Origin: Candidatus Allofournierella merdavium
GTDB taxonomy: Bacteria > Bacillota > Clostridia > Oscillospirales > Ruminococcaceae
Direction of reading: 5' to 3'
NCBI GenBank assembly: GCA_019118765.1
Contig: DWYI01000032.1
Span: 1-37,168 of the forward strand
Length of the DNA stretch: 37,168 bases
Part shown: positions 1 to 8,872 of the stretch, piece by piece
How positions within the stretch are numbered: the stretch's first letter is position 1
Layout of the letters: each line of letters opens with the position of its first letter
Position numbers and translations under genes: made by a program
Notes under the pieces: model-generated
The model's input: only the letters and a program-made list of their open reading frames with translations
Database searches by the model: none
What the model was told of the DNA's origin: nothing

Positions 1-636
1 CTGCCCAAAAAGGGAGTAAACCAGCTCTTTGCCTGTGCCGTGCAGTACCCTGGCCTCCACCCCCTGATGGAACGGTACGCCCGGCTTGCCATGCGGCAAT
101 ATGAGCAGTACACCAATCTCAGCGATGAGCAGTGCGCGCTCCCCGGAAGTTTTGCCGTGTTCGCCCTGGGAATGCTGGGGCAAGAGTGGCGGCAGCTGGT
201 ATGGGATTATCTCGATCTCTGTGATGATGAGCACTCCCACTTACAGGAAAAATTCCTCCGGGAGTATGTGAAACAGTTTGGATTTACCGCCGATACCGTC
301 CCTGTGTTTGTCCGGGGTGTGCTGTCCATGCAGAACATGAAGTATTCCAGGGACTATGCCGCGTGGATGGCAAACGCAGAAAGCCTGGACGCTCTGCTGG
401 AGGCAAAAATCCATCTGTCCGAGATCGTTCCCAGCGGTTTTTCCTCCGACGAGGATGACGATGATGACGAGGAACCCGCCGAAGAAACAGAAGCCAGCCC
501 GGAGGAAGTGCTGCAATACGCATGGGAAACAGTCTGCTATGTGATCTGGGGCAAAGCAAGCGCCAAGGGCGGCAAGAACGTGGTGGAAACCGCCCCGGAG
601 GAACTAAAGGAGCGGTATTCGGAAATTTTTCGGTAG
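1..636 (+). CDS. hypothetical protein, 3' part (DUF6138-like)
   Basis: The reading frame is open from the first base of the window, so the true start is outside; a GTG at 40 is the first internal start-like codon and gives 198 residues. The protein is largely helical by composition. The N-terminal half has a run around HPLMERYARLAMRQY and a CDDEH motif (residues 61-65 from the GTG), which resemble from memory the uncharacterised bacterial family DUF6138. A very acidic linker rich in Asp and Glu lies at about residues 136-157. No catalytic motif is recognised. It heads a co-directional row of immunity-like genes, 105 bases before the next one. The frame stops at TAG 634-636, but 13 further codons in the same frame look coding before a TAA at 673-675, so the C-terminus may be slightly truncated. 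Function unknown. Confidence 0.7.
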   Translation: MPKKGVNQLFACAVQYPGLHPLMERYARLAMRQYEQYTNLSDEQCALPGSFAVFALGMLGQEWRQLVWDYLDLCDDEHSHLQEKFLREYVKQFGFTADTVPVFVRGVLSMQNMKYSRDYAAWMANAESLDALLEAKIHLSEIVPSGFSSDEDDDDDEEPAEETEASPEEVLQYAWETVCYVIWGKASAKGGKNVVETAPEELKERYSEIFR

Positions 637-741
637 GACGAAATGGAGGAGGCCATCCGGGAACGGGACTGGTAATTCTTCCGTGCTTTGACCACAGGAT
701 TGTCGCTGTGATGCAGGAATTGGGCAAAGGAGAAACTACCC

Positions 742-3174
742 ATGGAAGAGTTCAAACACATCATAGAGAATGCGCTGGACATTCTGAAATTTGACGGAGC
801 CGTACAGGACACGCTGGCCCGGCTTCGAGAAAAATGGGGCCCACAGGTCCCGGCGCTGCTGGATGAACGCTTCGATGCCGTCGGCGTCCAGTATATGAAA
901 CTGCCCCACGAAAAAGGGGCGGCAGCGTTGGGACAGGAACTTTCTGCCTTCGGCTGGGCGCTGTATAACCTGGACGATGAGGACGAGTATCTGTTTGCCC
1001 TGATCCCGGAGCAAGAACGCGGCGAATGGGAACGCTACTGCAAAAAGCAGGGGCAATTTTGTCACCTGATGAAACAGCAAGGGCGAAAATGGGGCGACCA
1101 TGCCAAGGAGCAGGACCCCGGGAAGCGGATGCCCTGCGAGGAATACGTCCTTCAGGACGGGTATGACTATTTCTTTAATTCCCTGGCGGGGGATTTTGCG
1201 GCGGGCGAATGGAAAAACCAGGACGCGGAGGAATGGAAAAACGGCTGTGTGGCCGATCTGCGGTGCCGTCCGCCCAAGGTGATCCGCTCCCACAGTCTGC
1301 CGCACCTCGGGTGCCTCACCTATTCCCCGGAACAGGAACTTTATGCCGCGTCCAGAGCCGCCGGCGGCGGGACCATTGGCCGGGCATTGCTGAGCAGGGA
1401 TCCGGCCACCCTCAACTGGGCCGAACCGTCCCCCATCGGGTACGACGGCCCGCCCCGGACCCTCTGCTGGGCGGACCATTCCCTCTGGGTGGGCGATCCC
1501 ACCAACGCTACACGGATCGAACTGACTGACCGGGGCACCTGCCGGGATGTGAAAAACTGGGTCCTGCCGGAAGATGGATGGAGCAGCAAATACCATTGCG
1601 GCATTGTGGCGGACGGGCTGGGTCGGGTCTACTTTTCCAACGAGTGGTACAAGGGGCAGATTTACCGCTGGGAAAAGGGCAAGGTGACAAAACACACCTT
1701 CCCCTTATACGGATACGACCATCTCTCCGAGGCCGTTCCCGTTCCCGGCACAGGCCGCATTACCATGATCCACGCAGTCAGTGGCAAGGGGCGGATGGAA
1801 GAATGCCTGCTGGAACTGGACATGGACACCGGGCGGTGCCGCATCGCCCCCCTGCCCGGCATGGGCGAGGGGCTGAAACTGCGCCGGTTTGCCGGGGACT
1901 GGCTGCTGGTGCAGGGAAACGGAGAAATTCTCTCCGATGACTTTGCCCAGCTTGTCAACAGCAATACCCGTGAAGTGCTGCGCATCCGCCCGGGAATGTT
2001 CGGCGGGGAGAAAATGCAGCACATCGGAATACTCACCGACGGCACGGTGTTCATCGTCACCCGGCGGGACGGGGTCGGGCCGGTGTTCCGTTACCCCACC
2101 GACTTCTGGGGCTTTTTGCGCTCGGCCAATAAGCCCAAAAAGCTGGAATGGCGGGAGTACAAAGAAGTGTACCCGAATCTGCCCGTCTTTCTGCCGCCCA
2201 GGGCCGCGGAGCGAAAAATCGTTCTCAAAAAAGACAGCCTGACCATTCTGGGGTCGGTCTTTACGCCGCCGTTTACCCTGTCGCAGCTGGCGGAAAAGCT
2301 GGGGCCCGCCCGCATCGTCCTGAAAAACGGGACACGGAAAAGCCCCCTTACAGGCCGGGAGAGCCCCTATACCCAGGCACTTGCTTTGTGGGACGAGCTT
2401 GGGCTCCAGGGCTGGCTGGAGGAGGATGAGCAGACCATCAAGACCCTTGGCGTGCGGGTAGCGGCGCAGGGGGAGTACGCGGTGCGGCAGCCATTTGACG
2501 GAGCGGTCTGGATCGGGTCCAGGGATTACCGGGAGGCCAGCTGGAAGGAGTTCGCCGGATTTGCCCATATCCTCAAATTGGGCGGTTTTACCGTTTATAC
2601 CCGCTTGCCGGGCCCTGTTTTGGAGGAGCAGTCCGCGCAGAGAGCAAAGCTGGAGGCCCTCTCCGCCATGGTGCAGATCAGCTGGAAAGAGCCGGAGAAA
2701 AAGATGGCGAAAGCGCAGAAATACAAGCTGTCCAAGCCGACGGAATCCGTGCTGCACTTTACTACCTTCAACTTCAAGCTGGCGGTCATGGAAGTGCTGA
2801 TGTACGAAAAAGGCTTGCTAGCCCCGAAACTGGATGCCCATGGGTTTGCCGGAGAGTATCGCCGCCGCAAGATCGACCTGGACGCGGAAGGGTATGAACC
2901 CATCCCTGAGATCCGCAAGTGGCTGGAACAATACCCGATCCCGGCGCGGCTGGCCCGGGAGGTGACAGAGATCGAGATGGATGGCGGCAGCGAGATCTAT
3001 ACCCAGCTCTGTCCGTTCTGGGATGGCGAGGATGGAGCCTTTGATCTCAACACCATTACCGAGGCGGAACTGCGCCAGTTCCCCAGTCTCAAACATATAA
3101 CTCTCATGTCCTCCAAGCCGGAACAGGTGCTGCCGGTGCTGGAACGGTGCGGTATCCAGGTAGACTTGCTGTGA
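742..3174 (+). CDS. large beta-propeller-like protein with DUF6892-like C-terminus
   Basis: An 810-residue cytosolic protein with no signal peptide. The start ATG has AAAGGAG seven bases upstream. Residues 1-170 are a mixed helical domain with a YNLDDEDEYLFAL motif. Residues about 190-470 contain repeated beta-strand segments typical of propellers, such as GRVYFSNEW, GQIYRWEKGKV and TDGTVFIVTRR. Residues 670-810, with FNFKLAVMEVLMYEKGLL, MDGGSEIY and PFWDGEDGAFDL, resemble from memory the DUF6892 family found in toxin-immunity neighbourhoods. No enzymatic motif is evident. The stop at 3172-3174 overlaps the ribosome site of the next gene, so the two are co-transcribed. I infer an immunity or scaffold role from the neighbours (Imm74-like and SUFU proteins); this is not proven by the sequence. 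Confidence 0.8.
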   Translation: MEEFKHIIENALDILKFDGAVQDTLARLREKWGPQVPALLDERFDAVGVQYMKLPHEKGAAALGQELSAFGWALYNLDDEDEYLFALIPEQERGEWERYCKKQGQFCHLMKQQGRKWGDHAKEQDPGKRMPCEEYVLQDGYDYFFNSLAGDFAAGEWKNQDAEEWKNGCVADLRCRPPKVIRSHSLPHLGCLTYSPEQELYAASRAAGGGTIGRALLSRDPATLNWAEPSPIGYDGPPRTLCWADHSLWVGDPTNATRIELTDRGTCRDVKNWVLPEDGWSSKYHCGIVADGLGRVYFSNEWYKGQIYRWEKGKVTKHTFPLYGYDHLSEAVPVPGTGRITMIHAVSGKGRMEECLLELDMDTGRCRIAPLPGMGEGLKLRRFAGDWLLVQGNGEILSDDFAQLVNSNTREVLRIRPGMFGGEKMQHIGILTDGTVFIVTRRDGVGPVFRYPTDFWGFLRSANKPKKLEWREYKEVYPNLPVFLPPRAAERKIVLKKDSLTILGSVFTPPFTLSQLAEKLGPARIVLKNGTRKSPLTGRESPYTQALALWDELGLQGWLEEDEQTIKTLGVRVAAQGEYAVRQPFDGAVWIGSRDYREASWKEFAGFAHILKLGGFTVYTRLPGPVLEEQSAQRAKLEALSAMVQISWKEPEKKMAKAQKYKLSKPTESVLHFTTFNFKLAVMEVLMYEKGLLAPKLDAHGFAGEYRRRKIDLDAEGYEPIPEIRKWLEQYPIPARLAREVTEIEMDGGSEIYTQLCPFWDGEDGAFDLNTITEAELRQFPSLKHITLMSSKPEQVLPVLERCGIQVDLL

Positions 3175-3185
3175 GGTGCGCGGCA

Positions 3186-4190
3186 ATGAACGAGAATTTA
3201 TTTCGCCCACAATTTGATACATTGAAACTGTCCGATAAACTCTGGCTGATGCAGACCCTGGGGGCTCGTTATGGACTTGCCTTCAAGGAGCTGTACGCCT
3301 TTTCACGCTGGGGGCAGAGCTGCACCACCGGCCTGTTTGAAAAAGACGGCCGGGAGTTTGTTTTTGTCCCGGGCGATACCGTGACCCTTGGCTGGGAAAG
3401 CTTTGCCCAGGGGATGGACAAGGCCAGCCAGGAGGAACTGGCGGATTTTTTTGCGGAGATCGAATATGAGGGCACCGCGGAGGAATTTCTCCGGCAAGGC
3501 ATGGCCCCGGTACGCCGGGTGGCCATCAGCCCCATGTTCGTGGGCAGAAAACCGGAGGAGATCGGCTGGGAGAGCGTGCCCATAAACGACCCCCGCATCA
3601 CCGCCCACCCGGACTGGCTGGAGAGTCTGCGGAAGTGGGCAGGCCGGGACGGCCGGAGTTTTGAAATACACGAAACCGTCCGCTTTGAACGCCATGGCGA
3701 CAGCTGGCGGGCGTGGCTGTGCCATCCCATGACCTACCCGGAGTTTCAGCGGTCCCTGTTGTGGGAGCTGGCAGCCAGCCTTCCCACGCCGGATGAGTGG
3801 GCCTATCTGTGTGGGGGCGGATGCCGCACCCTGTTCCCCTGGGGGGATGGGCTGGACGGCTCCCTGCATCTGCACCACTTGGAAAGCGAGGAAGAGCAGG
3901 GCAAGCCATACGATTTGGAGCAGCCCAACTTCTTTGGCCTGTCGATTGCTTACGACCCCTATAAACGGGAGCTGGTGGACGGGAAAACCCTGACCACCTG
4001 CGGCGGCGACGGAGGCTGTAATATCTGCGGCGGCATGGGGCCTTTGCTTGGGTATCTTCCCTGTTCCCCCCACTGTAAACCGGAGGTCCGGGAGGATAAC
4101 GAAATACACAATGGCTATGACGTTTTCCGCCCTGTGATTCGGGTGCAGACATCCGGGTGGAGAATGGTATCGCCCGGAGATGAGAGGTGA
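3186..4190 (+). CDS. formylglycine-generating-enzyme-fold (SUMF1-like) protein
   Basis: A 334-residue protein. I chose the ATG at 3186 because GAGGTG sits at a normal distance before it; an ATG 39 bases earlier lies inside the upstream gene and has no ribosome site. Two landmarks of the SUMF1/EgtB/PvdO (C-type-lectin-like) fold are visible: an N-terminal FVFVPGDTVTLGW and, at residues 200-222, PTPDEWAYLCGGG followed by FPWGDG. These match the LPTEAEWEYAARGG...YPWGD pattern of formylglycine-generating enzymes. A Cys-rich loop, TCGGDGGCNICGG, follows. The paired catalytic cysteines of true FGE are not obvious, so sulfatase activation is unlikely; variants of this fold also serve as binding proteins. 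It sits in the same operon as the immunity-like genes, nine bases before the Imm74-like gene. Confidence 0.75.
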   Translation: MNENLFRPQFDTLKLSDKLWLMQTLGARYGLAFKELYAFSRWGQSCTTGLFEKDGREFVFVPGDTVTLGWESFAQGMDKASQEELADFFAEIEYEGTAEEFLRQGMAPVRRVAISPMFVGRKPEEIGWESVPINDPRITAHPDWLESLRKWAGRDGRSFEIHETVRFERHGDSWRAWLCHPMTYPEFQRSLLWELAASLPTPDEWAYLCGGGCRTLFPWGDGLDGSLHLHHLESEEEQGKPYDLEQPNFFGLSIAYDPYKRELVDGKTLTTCGGDGGCNICGGMGPLLGYLPCSPHCKPEVREDNEIHNGYDVFRPVIRVQTSGWRMVSPGDER

Positions 4191-4199
4191 TATTACCAG

Positions 4200-4448
4200 A
4201 TGATCAAAGCAATTATGAAAATCCATACCACTTCTTCTTCGGTTACATTTGTATGTGGCGATGTTGCTATTATTGGAAATGGTGAGTTTCGGGCTTCATC
4301 AGGAAAAGTGGATGGTTTTATCCTGTATGCCGACACTTTGCGGTATGAAAACGGAGCGAAGCTCTCACGGGATGAACAGGAAAATTTGAAGTGCCTGTAT
4401 CAGCACTTTGTATTGAACCGTGAAGATTTCATAGACTGGGATATTTGA
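4200..4448 (+). CDS. small Imm74-like immunity protein
   Basis: An 82-residue protein starting at ATG 4200. The strong GAGAGGTGA overlapping the end of the previous gene serves as its ribosome site. The pattern GGFxxxxxSxxW...SxxExxxxxxxxxxF seen in Imm74-type immunity proteins is echoed here by DGFILYADTLRYENGAKLSRDEQ and the acidic tail REDFIDWDI; the similarity is recognised from memory and is not decisive. The gene is visibly more AT-rich than its neighbours, suggesting separate acquisition. Small size, acidic end and position between larger immunity-like genes fit a cytosolic inhibitor of a toxin domain. No cognate toxin is present in the window. Confidence 0.65.
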   Translation: MIKAIMKIHTTSSSVTFVCGDVAIIGNGEFRASSGKVDGFILYADTLRYENGAKLSRDEQENLKCLYQHFVLNREDFIDWDI

Positions 4449-4506
4449 ATGATGATTTATAGTAAAGCAACGACCGCATAGAAAGTCAAAACACGGAGGT
4501 ACGGAT

Positions 4507-7500
4507 ATGGATTTGTTGCAACAGTGCCGGCAATGGTTTGACCAGAATGAAATTCAGAAGGTGATCGACACTCTGGAGGCCATCCCCGCCGGGGGGGGGC
4601 GCACCCCGGAACTGGACAGCGAACTGGCCAAGGCATATATCGCCGTTGCCGATGCAGGAGAACGGGAGCCTTATGAAAAGGCGCTGGAACTTCTGGCGCC
4701 CCATGAGGAGCATTTTGCGGGCGATCACTGCTGGAATTACCGGATCGCCTGCGCCTATTATTACCTGGACGAGGAAGGCCCCGCCCTGCGGTACTTTGAA
4801 AAGGCGCTGGAAGCCCGCCCCGGAGACAAGGACACCCAGGAATACATAGACGATTGCCGCCATCGTTTGGCCCTGCCCCGGTTTACAAAGAACTTCCGGG
4901 AAAGGACCCGGGAGGCGTGGGCGGCCTTTGCCCGCATCGAGGGGACGCTGCGCCAGATCATGGACACAGACAAAAGCCACCAGCGGAGCGAGGAATTGGT
5001 CGAACTATGCAGTCGGGCGCTGGAGATCGCGCTGAGGGACACCGCCTTCGAACTGGGATTCAACGGGGAAAAATATGAACTGATCCTCAGCCCGGAGGGC
5101 CTGCGATCCCGTCTGTTTCCGCTGGTGTATTTCCAGCAGCAGGCCCCGGAATCGGTGCTTGCCCATTGGAATATCCGGGTGGGCCGCCAGCCCGCCCCGG
5201 GCTTTCTGCTTCGGACCGGAGAGATCGAGGTCCGGGCCGAGGATGTTCAGATGTGGGCAGAGAAAACAGAGGATCAGAGGGTGAGCCTGGGCCTTTACTG
5301 CGAGAAGTTGATTCCGCTTTTGAAAGAGGACACAGACAAGGTCTGGTGGGCGCTGTCCATGCTGGTGGACCAAACCATCGGGGAAGTTTCCGACATCGCG
5401 CTTGTTGCCGGGATCGACGTCTGTGCCCGGCCGAAAGACGAGCCGTCCATGCCCCTTACCGCGCTGCCGGAACTGCTGCAAGGCATGGGCTTTACTCTCT
5501 GGCGGGAGGGCGGCGACTACCTGGAGAACAGCTATGTGGCCTATGAGCGGGAGCCGGTGAAGGACCCGGATGCCGATTGGCGGCTGGATGTCTATGCCGG
5601 CAGCTGCCGCCTGCCTGTTCTCATCAACGACTATATGGCCGCCCGCACCGATACGGTGGACGAGTACCACAAAGACGGCATCGCGGCGGGATTTCTCTGC
5701 TACCCCCTGGAAAGCTTTACCGGCGAGGAGCGAAGCAAAGCCATTCTGGACTTCCGGGATGCTCTGCGGTATGCCGTCCTGGGGGAGGCGGGCGCACAGG
5801 CCGTGACCTTCCTGGGCGGGGCCACCGGCCTGTACTACGGGTATCTGGATCTCATCGCCTGGGACCTTCCCGCCGTACTGACAGCGGCGCAGGCGTTTTT
5901 GGGAAAAAGCGGCCTGCCCTGCGCTCACTTCCATGCCTTCCGGCGGGATGTGGGCGGTGTGCCGCTGCTGGAAGAGGAGGAACCGGCGCCTGCCGTTCAC
6001 GAGGAAACCGGCTCCCTGCTCTCGGCGGAGGATATCGAAACGCTGGCATCCTTTGACGAAGGAACTGCCGGCTACTTTGGGAGAATGCTCCGCTGGCTGG
6101 AGGATTTTATCAAAAGCGGCGTGGAAGAAGGACGGTTCACCGAAAAACAGGCTCGCCAGGATCTGCAGATTGCCCTCTGGTATGCCTTCGCCTGCAACAA
6201 TCTGGATGACTATATCCACTATTACCAGGCCGTGGAATGGATGAAGGACTCGGAGAAAAACGCCGCCGGCTGCGCCACCTGGTACTACCGCTATTCCGTG
6301 GCGCTGATGTACTGCGGCCGACTGGAGCAAGCGCGGGAATACGCCGAGCAGGGCGCCCAGGTGGAGCCGGATTACCCCTGGATCTGGCTGCAGGTGGGCA
6401 AGCTGCGGGCGCATTTTGGCGATACAGCCGGCGCGCTGGACGCTGTGGCGCAGGGCCTGGCCCTGGAACCGGGCGACTATGAGTTCCTGACCTTGCAAAA
6501 AGAGATCAAAGCCGGAGCCACTTTGGAACAGATGGAGTACCACTGGATCGACCCGGATGCCGACCAGGCTCTCCAGCAGGGGCTGGGCCAGGATGTGGAT
6601 GACAAACAGCGCGCCCTGGCCTGTATCCGGGTGGACGAAGCGGGCCTTGCCGCATTTTATGCGTTGTTCAGCCCGGAGTGGTGCGGCTATGAGAAGAATG
6701 CCCCCTGCTGTGAATTCCAATACCCGGTGAAGGAACAGCGGGTGGAGCTCTCCTTCCGCATGAACGAAGCCGGCCTCTCCAAGATGGGAACAGACTGGTT
6801 GCGGCAGTTCAAGGAACGGCTGGACAGCGGGGAATGGCTGACCCACACTCCCGAAGGCGAGCCGGAGGGAACCTTGATTGCGGTGTTTGTGGAGCAGAAC
6901 CACCGTATCAGCCTTGTCTACCGGCAGCCGGGAGAGGATCAATATTTCCAGATCTTTCTGAACCCGGGCGGCACAAAGGCGGATGCCATCTGGTCCTCGG
7001 CGGACAAGCGTGCGCCGGAGGTGTATACAGAGGAGGAGATGTCGGCGATCGAGCGGCACATTCAAAACACCTTCGGCGCCTTTGAGAATGTGTTCCATGA
7101 GCTGGTTTCCCCCGACATCCATGTGGACATCTGCGTTGTCCCTCCCACGGAGAAGCGGGACTATTACACACTGGTGACGATGGGCATGGGGGCCCACCGG
7201 ATGAATGTGCCAAAGGAACTGGCGGAATACAAGCTGGAGCGGGCGGAGCTGGCCATCGCGCTGCCGCCGGACTGGAAACTGGATGCGGAATCCCTGAAGG
7301 AGGAGCGGTGGTACTGGCCCATTGGCCTCTTGAAGGTGCTGGCCCGCCTGCCCATTTCCGGCGATACCTGGCTGGGCTTTGGCCACACGATGGACAAGCA
7401 ATCGCCCTTTGCGGAGAACACGGCGCTCTGCGGCGCAGTTCTGGTGGGCCCGCAGGATGTTCTATGGGAAGGCGGCGAGGTCTGCGTTTTGCCCGGCGGC

Positions 7501-7644
7501 GAGGAGGTCAACTTCTATCAGGTAATTCCTCTCTATCGGAACGAATTGCAGTATAAACTGGAGCATGACGCGGACGCTCTGCTGGAAAAGATGGCAGGCA
7601 TCAGTTTTGTGGTCGATCCCGCCCGCCGGAATGCCATCACCTGA
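4507..7644 (+). CDS. TPR protein with C-terminal Suppressor-of-fused (SUFU) domain
   Basis: A 1045-residue protein; ATG 4507 has GGAGG seven bases upstream. Residues 1-120 and about 545-680 carry tetratricopeptide-type helical repeats (for example YYYLDEEGPALRYFEKALEARPGD and GRLEQAREYAEQGAQVEPDY). The C-terminal 200 residues are a SUFU domain: FHELVSPDIHVDICVVPP, YYTLVTMGMGAHRMNVP, ERAELAIALPPDW, YWPIGLLKVLARLP and a final FVVDPARRN. In bacteria the SUFU superfamily is described as an immunity protein family against polymorphic toxins. The middle section (120-540) is unassigned. A run of nine G at 4591-4599 falls at codons 29-31 and could shift the frame by slippage. The frame after the TGA continues to look coding, which hints at a lost C-terminal extension. 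Likely cytosolic. Confidence 0.85.
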   Translation: MDLLQQCRQWFDQNEIQKVIDTLEAIPAGGGRTPELDSELAKAYIAVADAGEREPYEKALELLAPHEEHFAGDHCWNYRIACAYYYLDEEGPALRYFEKALEARPGDKDTQEYIDDCRHRLALPRFTKNFRERTREAWAAFARIEGTLRQIMDTDKSHQRSEELVELCSRALEIALRDTAFELGFNGEKYELILSPEGLRSRLFPLVYFQQQAPESVLAHWNIRVGRQPAPGFLLRTGEIEVRAEDVQMWAEKTEDQRVSLGLYCEKLIPLLKEDTDKVWWALSMLVDQTIGEVSDIALVAGIDVCARPKDEPSMPLTALPELLQGMGFTLWREGGDYLENSYVAYEREPVKDPDADWRLDVYAGSCRLPVLINDYMAARTDTVDEYHKDGIAAGFLCYPLESFTGEERSKAILDFRDALRYAVLGEAGAQAVTFLGGATGLYYGYLDLIAWDLPAVLTAAQAFLGKSGLPCAHFHAFRRDVGGVPLLEEEEPAPAVHEETGSLLSAEDIETLASFDEGTAGYFGRMLRWLEDFIKSGVEEGRFTEKQARQDLQIALWYAFACNNLDDYIHYYQAVEWMKDSEKNAAGCATWYYRYSVALMYCGRLEQAREYAEQGAQVEPDYPWIWLQVGKLRAHFGDTAGALDAVAQGLALEPGDYEFLTLQKEIKAGATLEQMEYHWIDPDADQALQQGLGQDVDDKQRALACIRVDEAGLAAFYALFSPEWCGYEKNAPCCEFQYPVKEQRVELSFRMNEAGLSKMGTDWLRQFKERLDSGEWLTHTPEGEPEGTLIAVFVEQNHRISLVYRQPGEDQYFQIFLNPGGTKADAIWSSADKRAPEVYTEEEMSAIERHIQNTFGAFENVFHELVSPDIHVDICVVPPTEKRDYYTLVTMGMGAHRMNVPKELAEYKLERAELAIALPPDWKLDAESLKEERWYWPIGLLKVLARLPISGDTWLGFGHTMDKQSPFAENTALCGAVLVGPQDVLWEGGEVCVLPGGEEVNFYQVIPLYRNELQYKLEHDADALLEKMAGISFVVDPARRNAIT
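4591..4599 (+). repeat. poly-G(9) tract inside the SUFU-protein gene
   Basis: Nine consecutive G residues encode Gly-Gly-Gly at codons 29-31 of the TPR-SUFU gene. Homopolymeric G runs of this length near the 5' end of a gene are classic sites of slipped-strand phase variation. A change of one or two bases would end translation soon after. I noticed no other G run of this length in the window. Confidence 0.8.
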
Positions 7645-7815
7645 GGAACGCTTGCGGAGGAGGAGGGCACTCTGGAGCCTTCGGAACTTGCGAAATCCAT
7701 GGATGCAGCGGTGGAGCAACAGGGATTCTGCCCGAATGTGATCGACCAAGGCCCGGAGGAGTCCACCGTGGGCCCATTGGCCGCTGTGCTGCGGCAGTCC
7801 GCCGGCAGGCGACAC
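7645..7815 (+). pseudogene. coding-like remnant in frame after the SUFU-protein stop
   Basis: Directly after the TGA at 7642-7644 the same frame stays open and reads like protein, with segments such as LAEEEGTLEPSELAKSMDAA and VEQQGFCPNVIDQGPEEST before it fades. It has no start codon with a ribosome site. It may be the tail of an originally longer SUFU protein or a fragment of a lost neighbour. The remaining stretch to 7856 shows nothing else. Confidence 0.3.
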
Positions 7816-7856
7816 TTAGAATCAGGCGGGAAAGGGGCAGTTTCCCAAGGTACAAA

Positions 7857-8492
7857 TCACGGCTTTTTCTTTGCCCTCCTGGGCTTTGGTGCCACCGCGG
7901 CGATCATGGCGTAGTGCTCCTTGCTCTTTCTCGTGATGCTGTTGTAATCCTCGGAGGTTAGAAACTCCAGCAGCCATTCCTTTGGCACCTTATAGGTGTG
8001 TTGGTACGGGAACGCCTTGAGCCTCCCCTCGGTGCACCAGCGACTGACGGTGCGGGAGGCGTAGCCGGTGACGCGGGAAATTTGATGAGCATCCAGCACG
8101 TCGGGCTGGCGGGCCAGCAGCCGCTCGTACCAGCGGCGCACCCGCTGGCGTGTGGCGTCGGTGAGGACGAGCGCGCCGTTCAGGCTGAAAGCCGGGGGCT
8201 TGTGGTTCGGGTAGTTCTTGTACCAGGCGCTGGGCGGGGTGTAGTACGCCGGCTCCGCCAGGCGGCGGCGCAGGTAGGCGGCCACGTCCGTCTTGGCGAT
8301 CTTGTAGCAGCGGGTCTGCTTGCCGGTGTTCTCGCAGGGCACCAGGCCGCTCTGCAGCAGGTAGATGGAGGTGCGGGTGCCGATGCGGCAGGCTTTGCGG
8401 AAGTCGGTGCGGCCCATGGGGTCGGGATAGGGCGCCAGCAGGTCCTGGATCTCCCGCTCCAGGGTGTCCTGAAAGAGGTTGCTTTTCTTCAT
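7857..8492 (-). CDS. two-domain HTH (excisionase/MerR-like) DNA-binding protein
   Basis: A 211-residue protein. I chose the ATG at 8492 because AAAGGAG lies ten bases upstream on the minus strand. Two related DNA-binding segments are visible. Residues 18-75 hold MGRTDFRKACRIGTRTSIYLL followed by a strand-turn-strand ending KIAKTDVAAYL. Residues 120-175 hold LDAHQISRVTGYASRTVSRW followed by KVPKEWLLEFL. This arrangement is typical of HTH_17/excisionase proteins, where the helix-turn-helix is followed by a small wing. The C-terminus is strongly basic (PKPRRAKKKP). It lies about 380 bases from the tRNA-Ser attR fragment, so a role as recombination directionality factor or element regulator is likely. 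A degenerate copy lies at 9210-9430. Confidence 0.8.
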   Translation of the reverse strand: MKKSNLFQDTLEREIQDLLAPYPDPMGRTDFRKACRIGTRTSIYLLQSGLVPCENTGKQTRCYKIAKTDVAAYLRRRLAEPAYYTPPSAWYKNYPNHKPPAFSLNGALVLTDATRQRVRRWYERLLARQPDVLDAHQISRVTGYASRTVSRWCTEGRLKAFPYQHTYKVPKEWLLEFLTSEDYNSITRKSKEHYAMIAAVAPKPRRAKKKP

Positions 8493-8552
8493 TTTTTGGG
8501 TTCTCCTTTGTTTTGAATTTGGACCCGGAGAACCGCCGTGTTTTCCACCAAA

Positions 8553-8558
8553 ACTATA
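8553..8558 (-). promoter_or_regulatory. possible -10 of the HTH gene
   Basis: TATAGT on the minus strand, about 60 bases before the HTH start. No convincing -35 is seen at 17 bases, which would fit control by the repeats just upstream. Confidence 0.3.
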
Positions 8559-8596
8559 CAAATTGTTGAAAATAGGAAAGATACTACACAAAATTG

Positions 8597-8719
8597 GCAT
8601 GAAATCTTGCATTTGGCGAATTCTGTTTTCCGCCGGCGGGGCGAAAATCCAGTGTTCATCCGGCAAAACGACCCTCAATTATCTTGCATGAAATCTTGCA
8701 TTTTTCCAAAAAATCTTGC
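8597..8719. repeat. AAATCTTGC iteron-like repeats next to the att site
   Basis: An exact 18-base repeat, GCATGAAATCTTGCATTT, occurs at 8597-8614 and 8686-8703. Shorter copies of (A)ATCTTGC occur at 8681-8687 and 8711-8719, giving four same-orientation copies. They lie between the HTH gene promoter and the tRNA-Ser fragment, where arm-type integrase or excisionase binding sites of integrative elements normally sit. No protein-coding function is apparent here. Confidence 0.6.
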
Positions 8720-8872
8720 CAAACGGGGCCAAAACGAGGGATGCCGGTTTGATTCGTACCAAAGCCATTTTTCGGGCTTCGGCTCCTCGAAAACGGCTTG
8801 AACCCGCCAAAAATCCGGGGACAAACTGACCAGCTCTGACCCGCCCTGTTCCGTAAGAGCCTTTTCGGCGCA

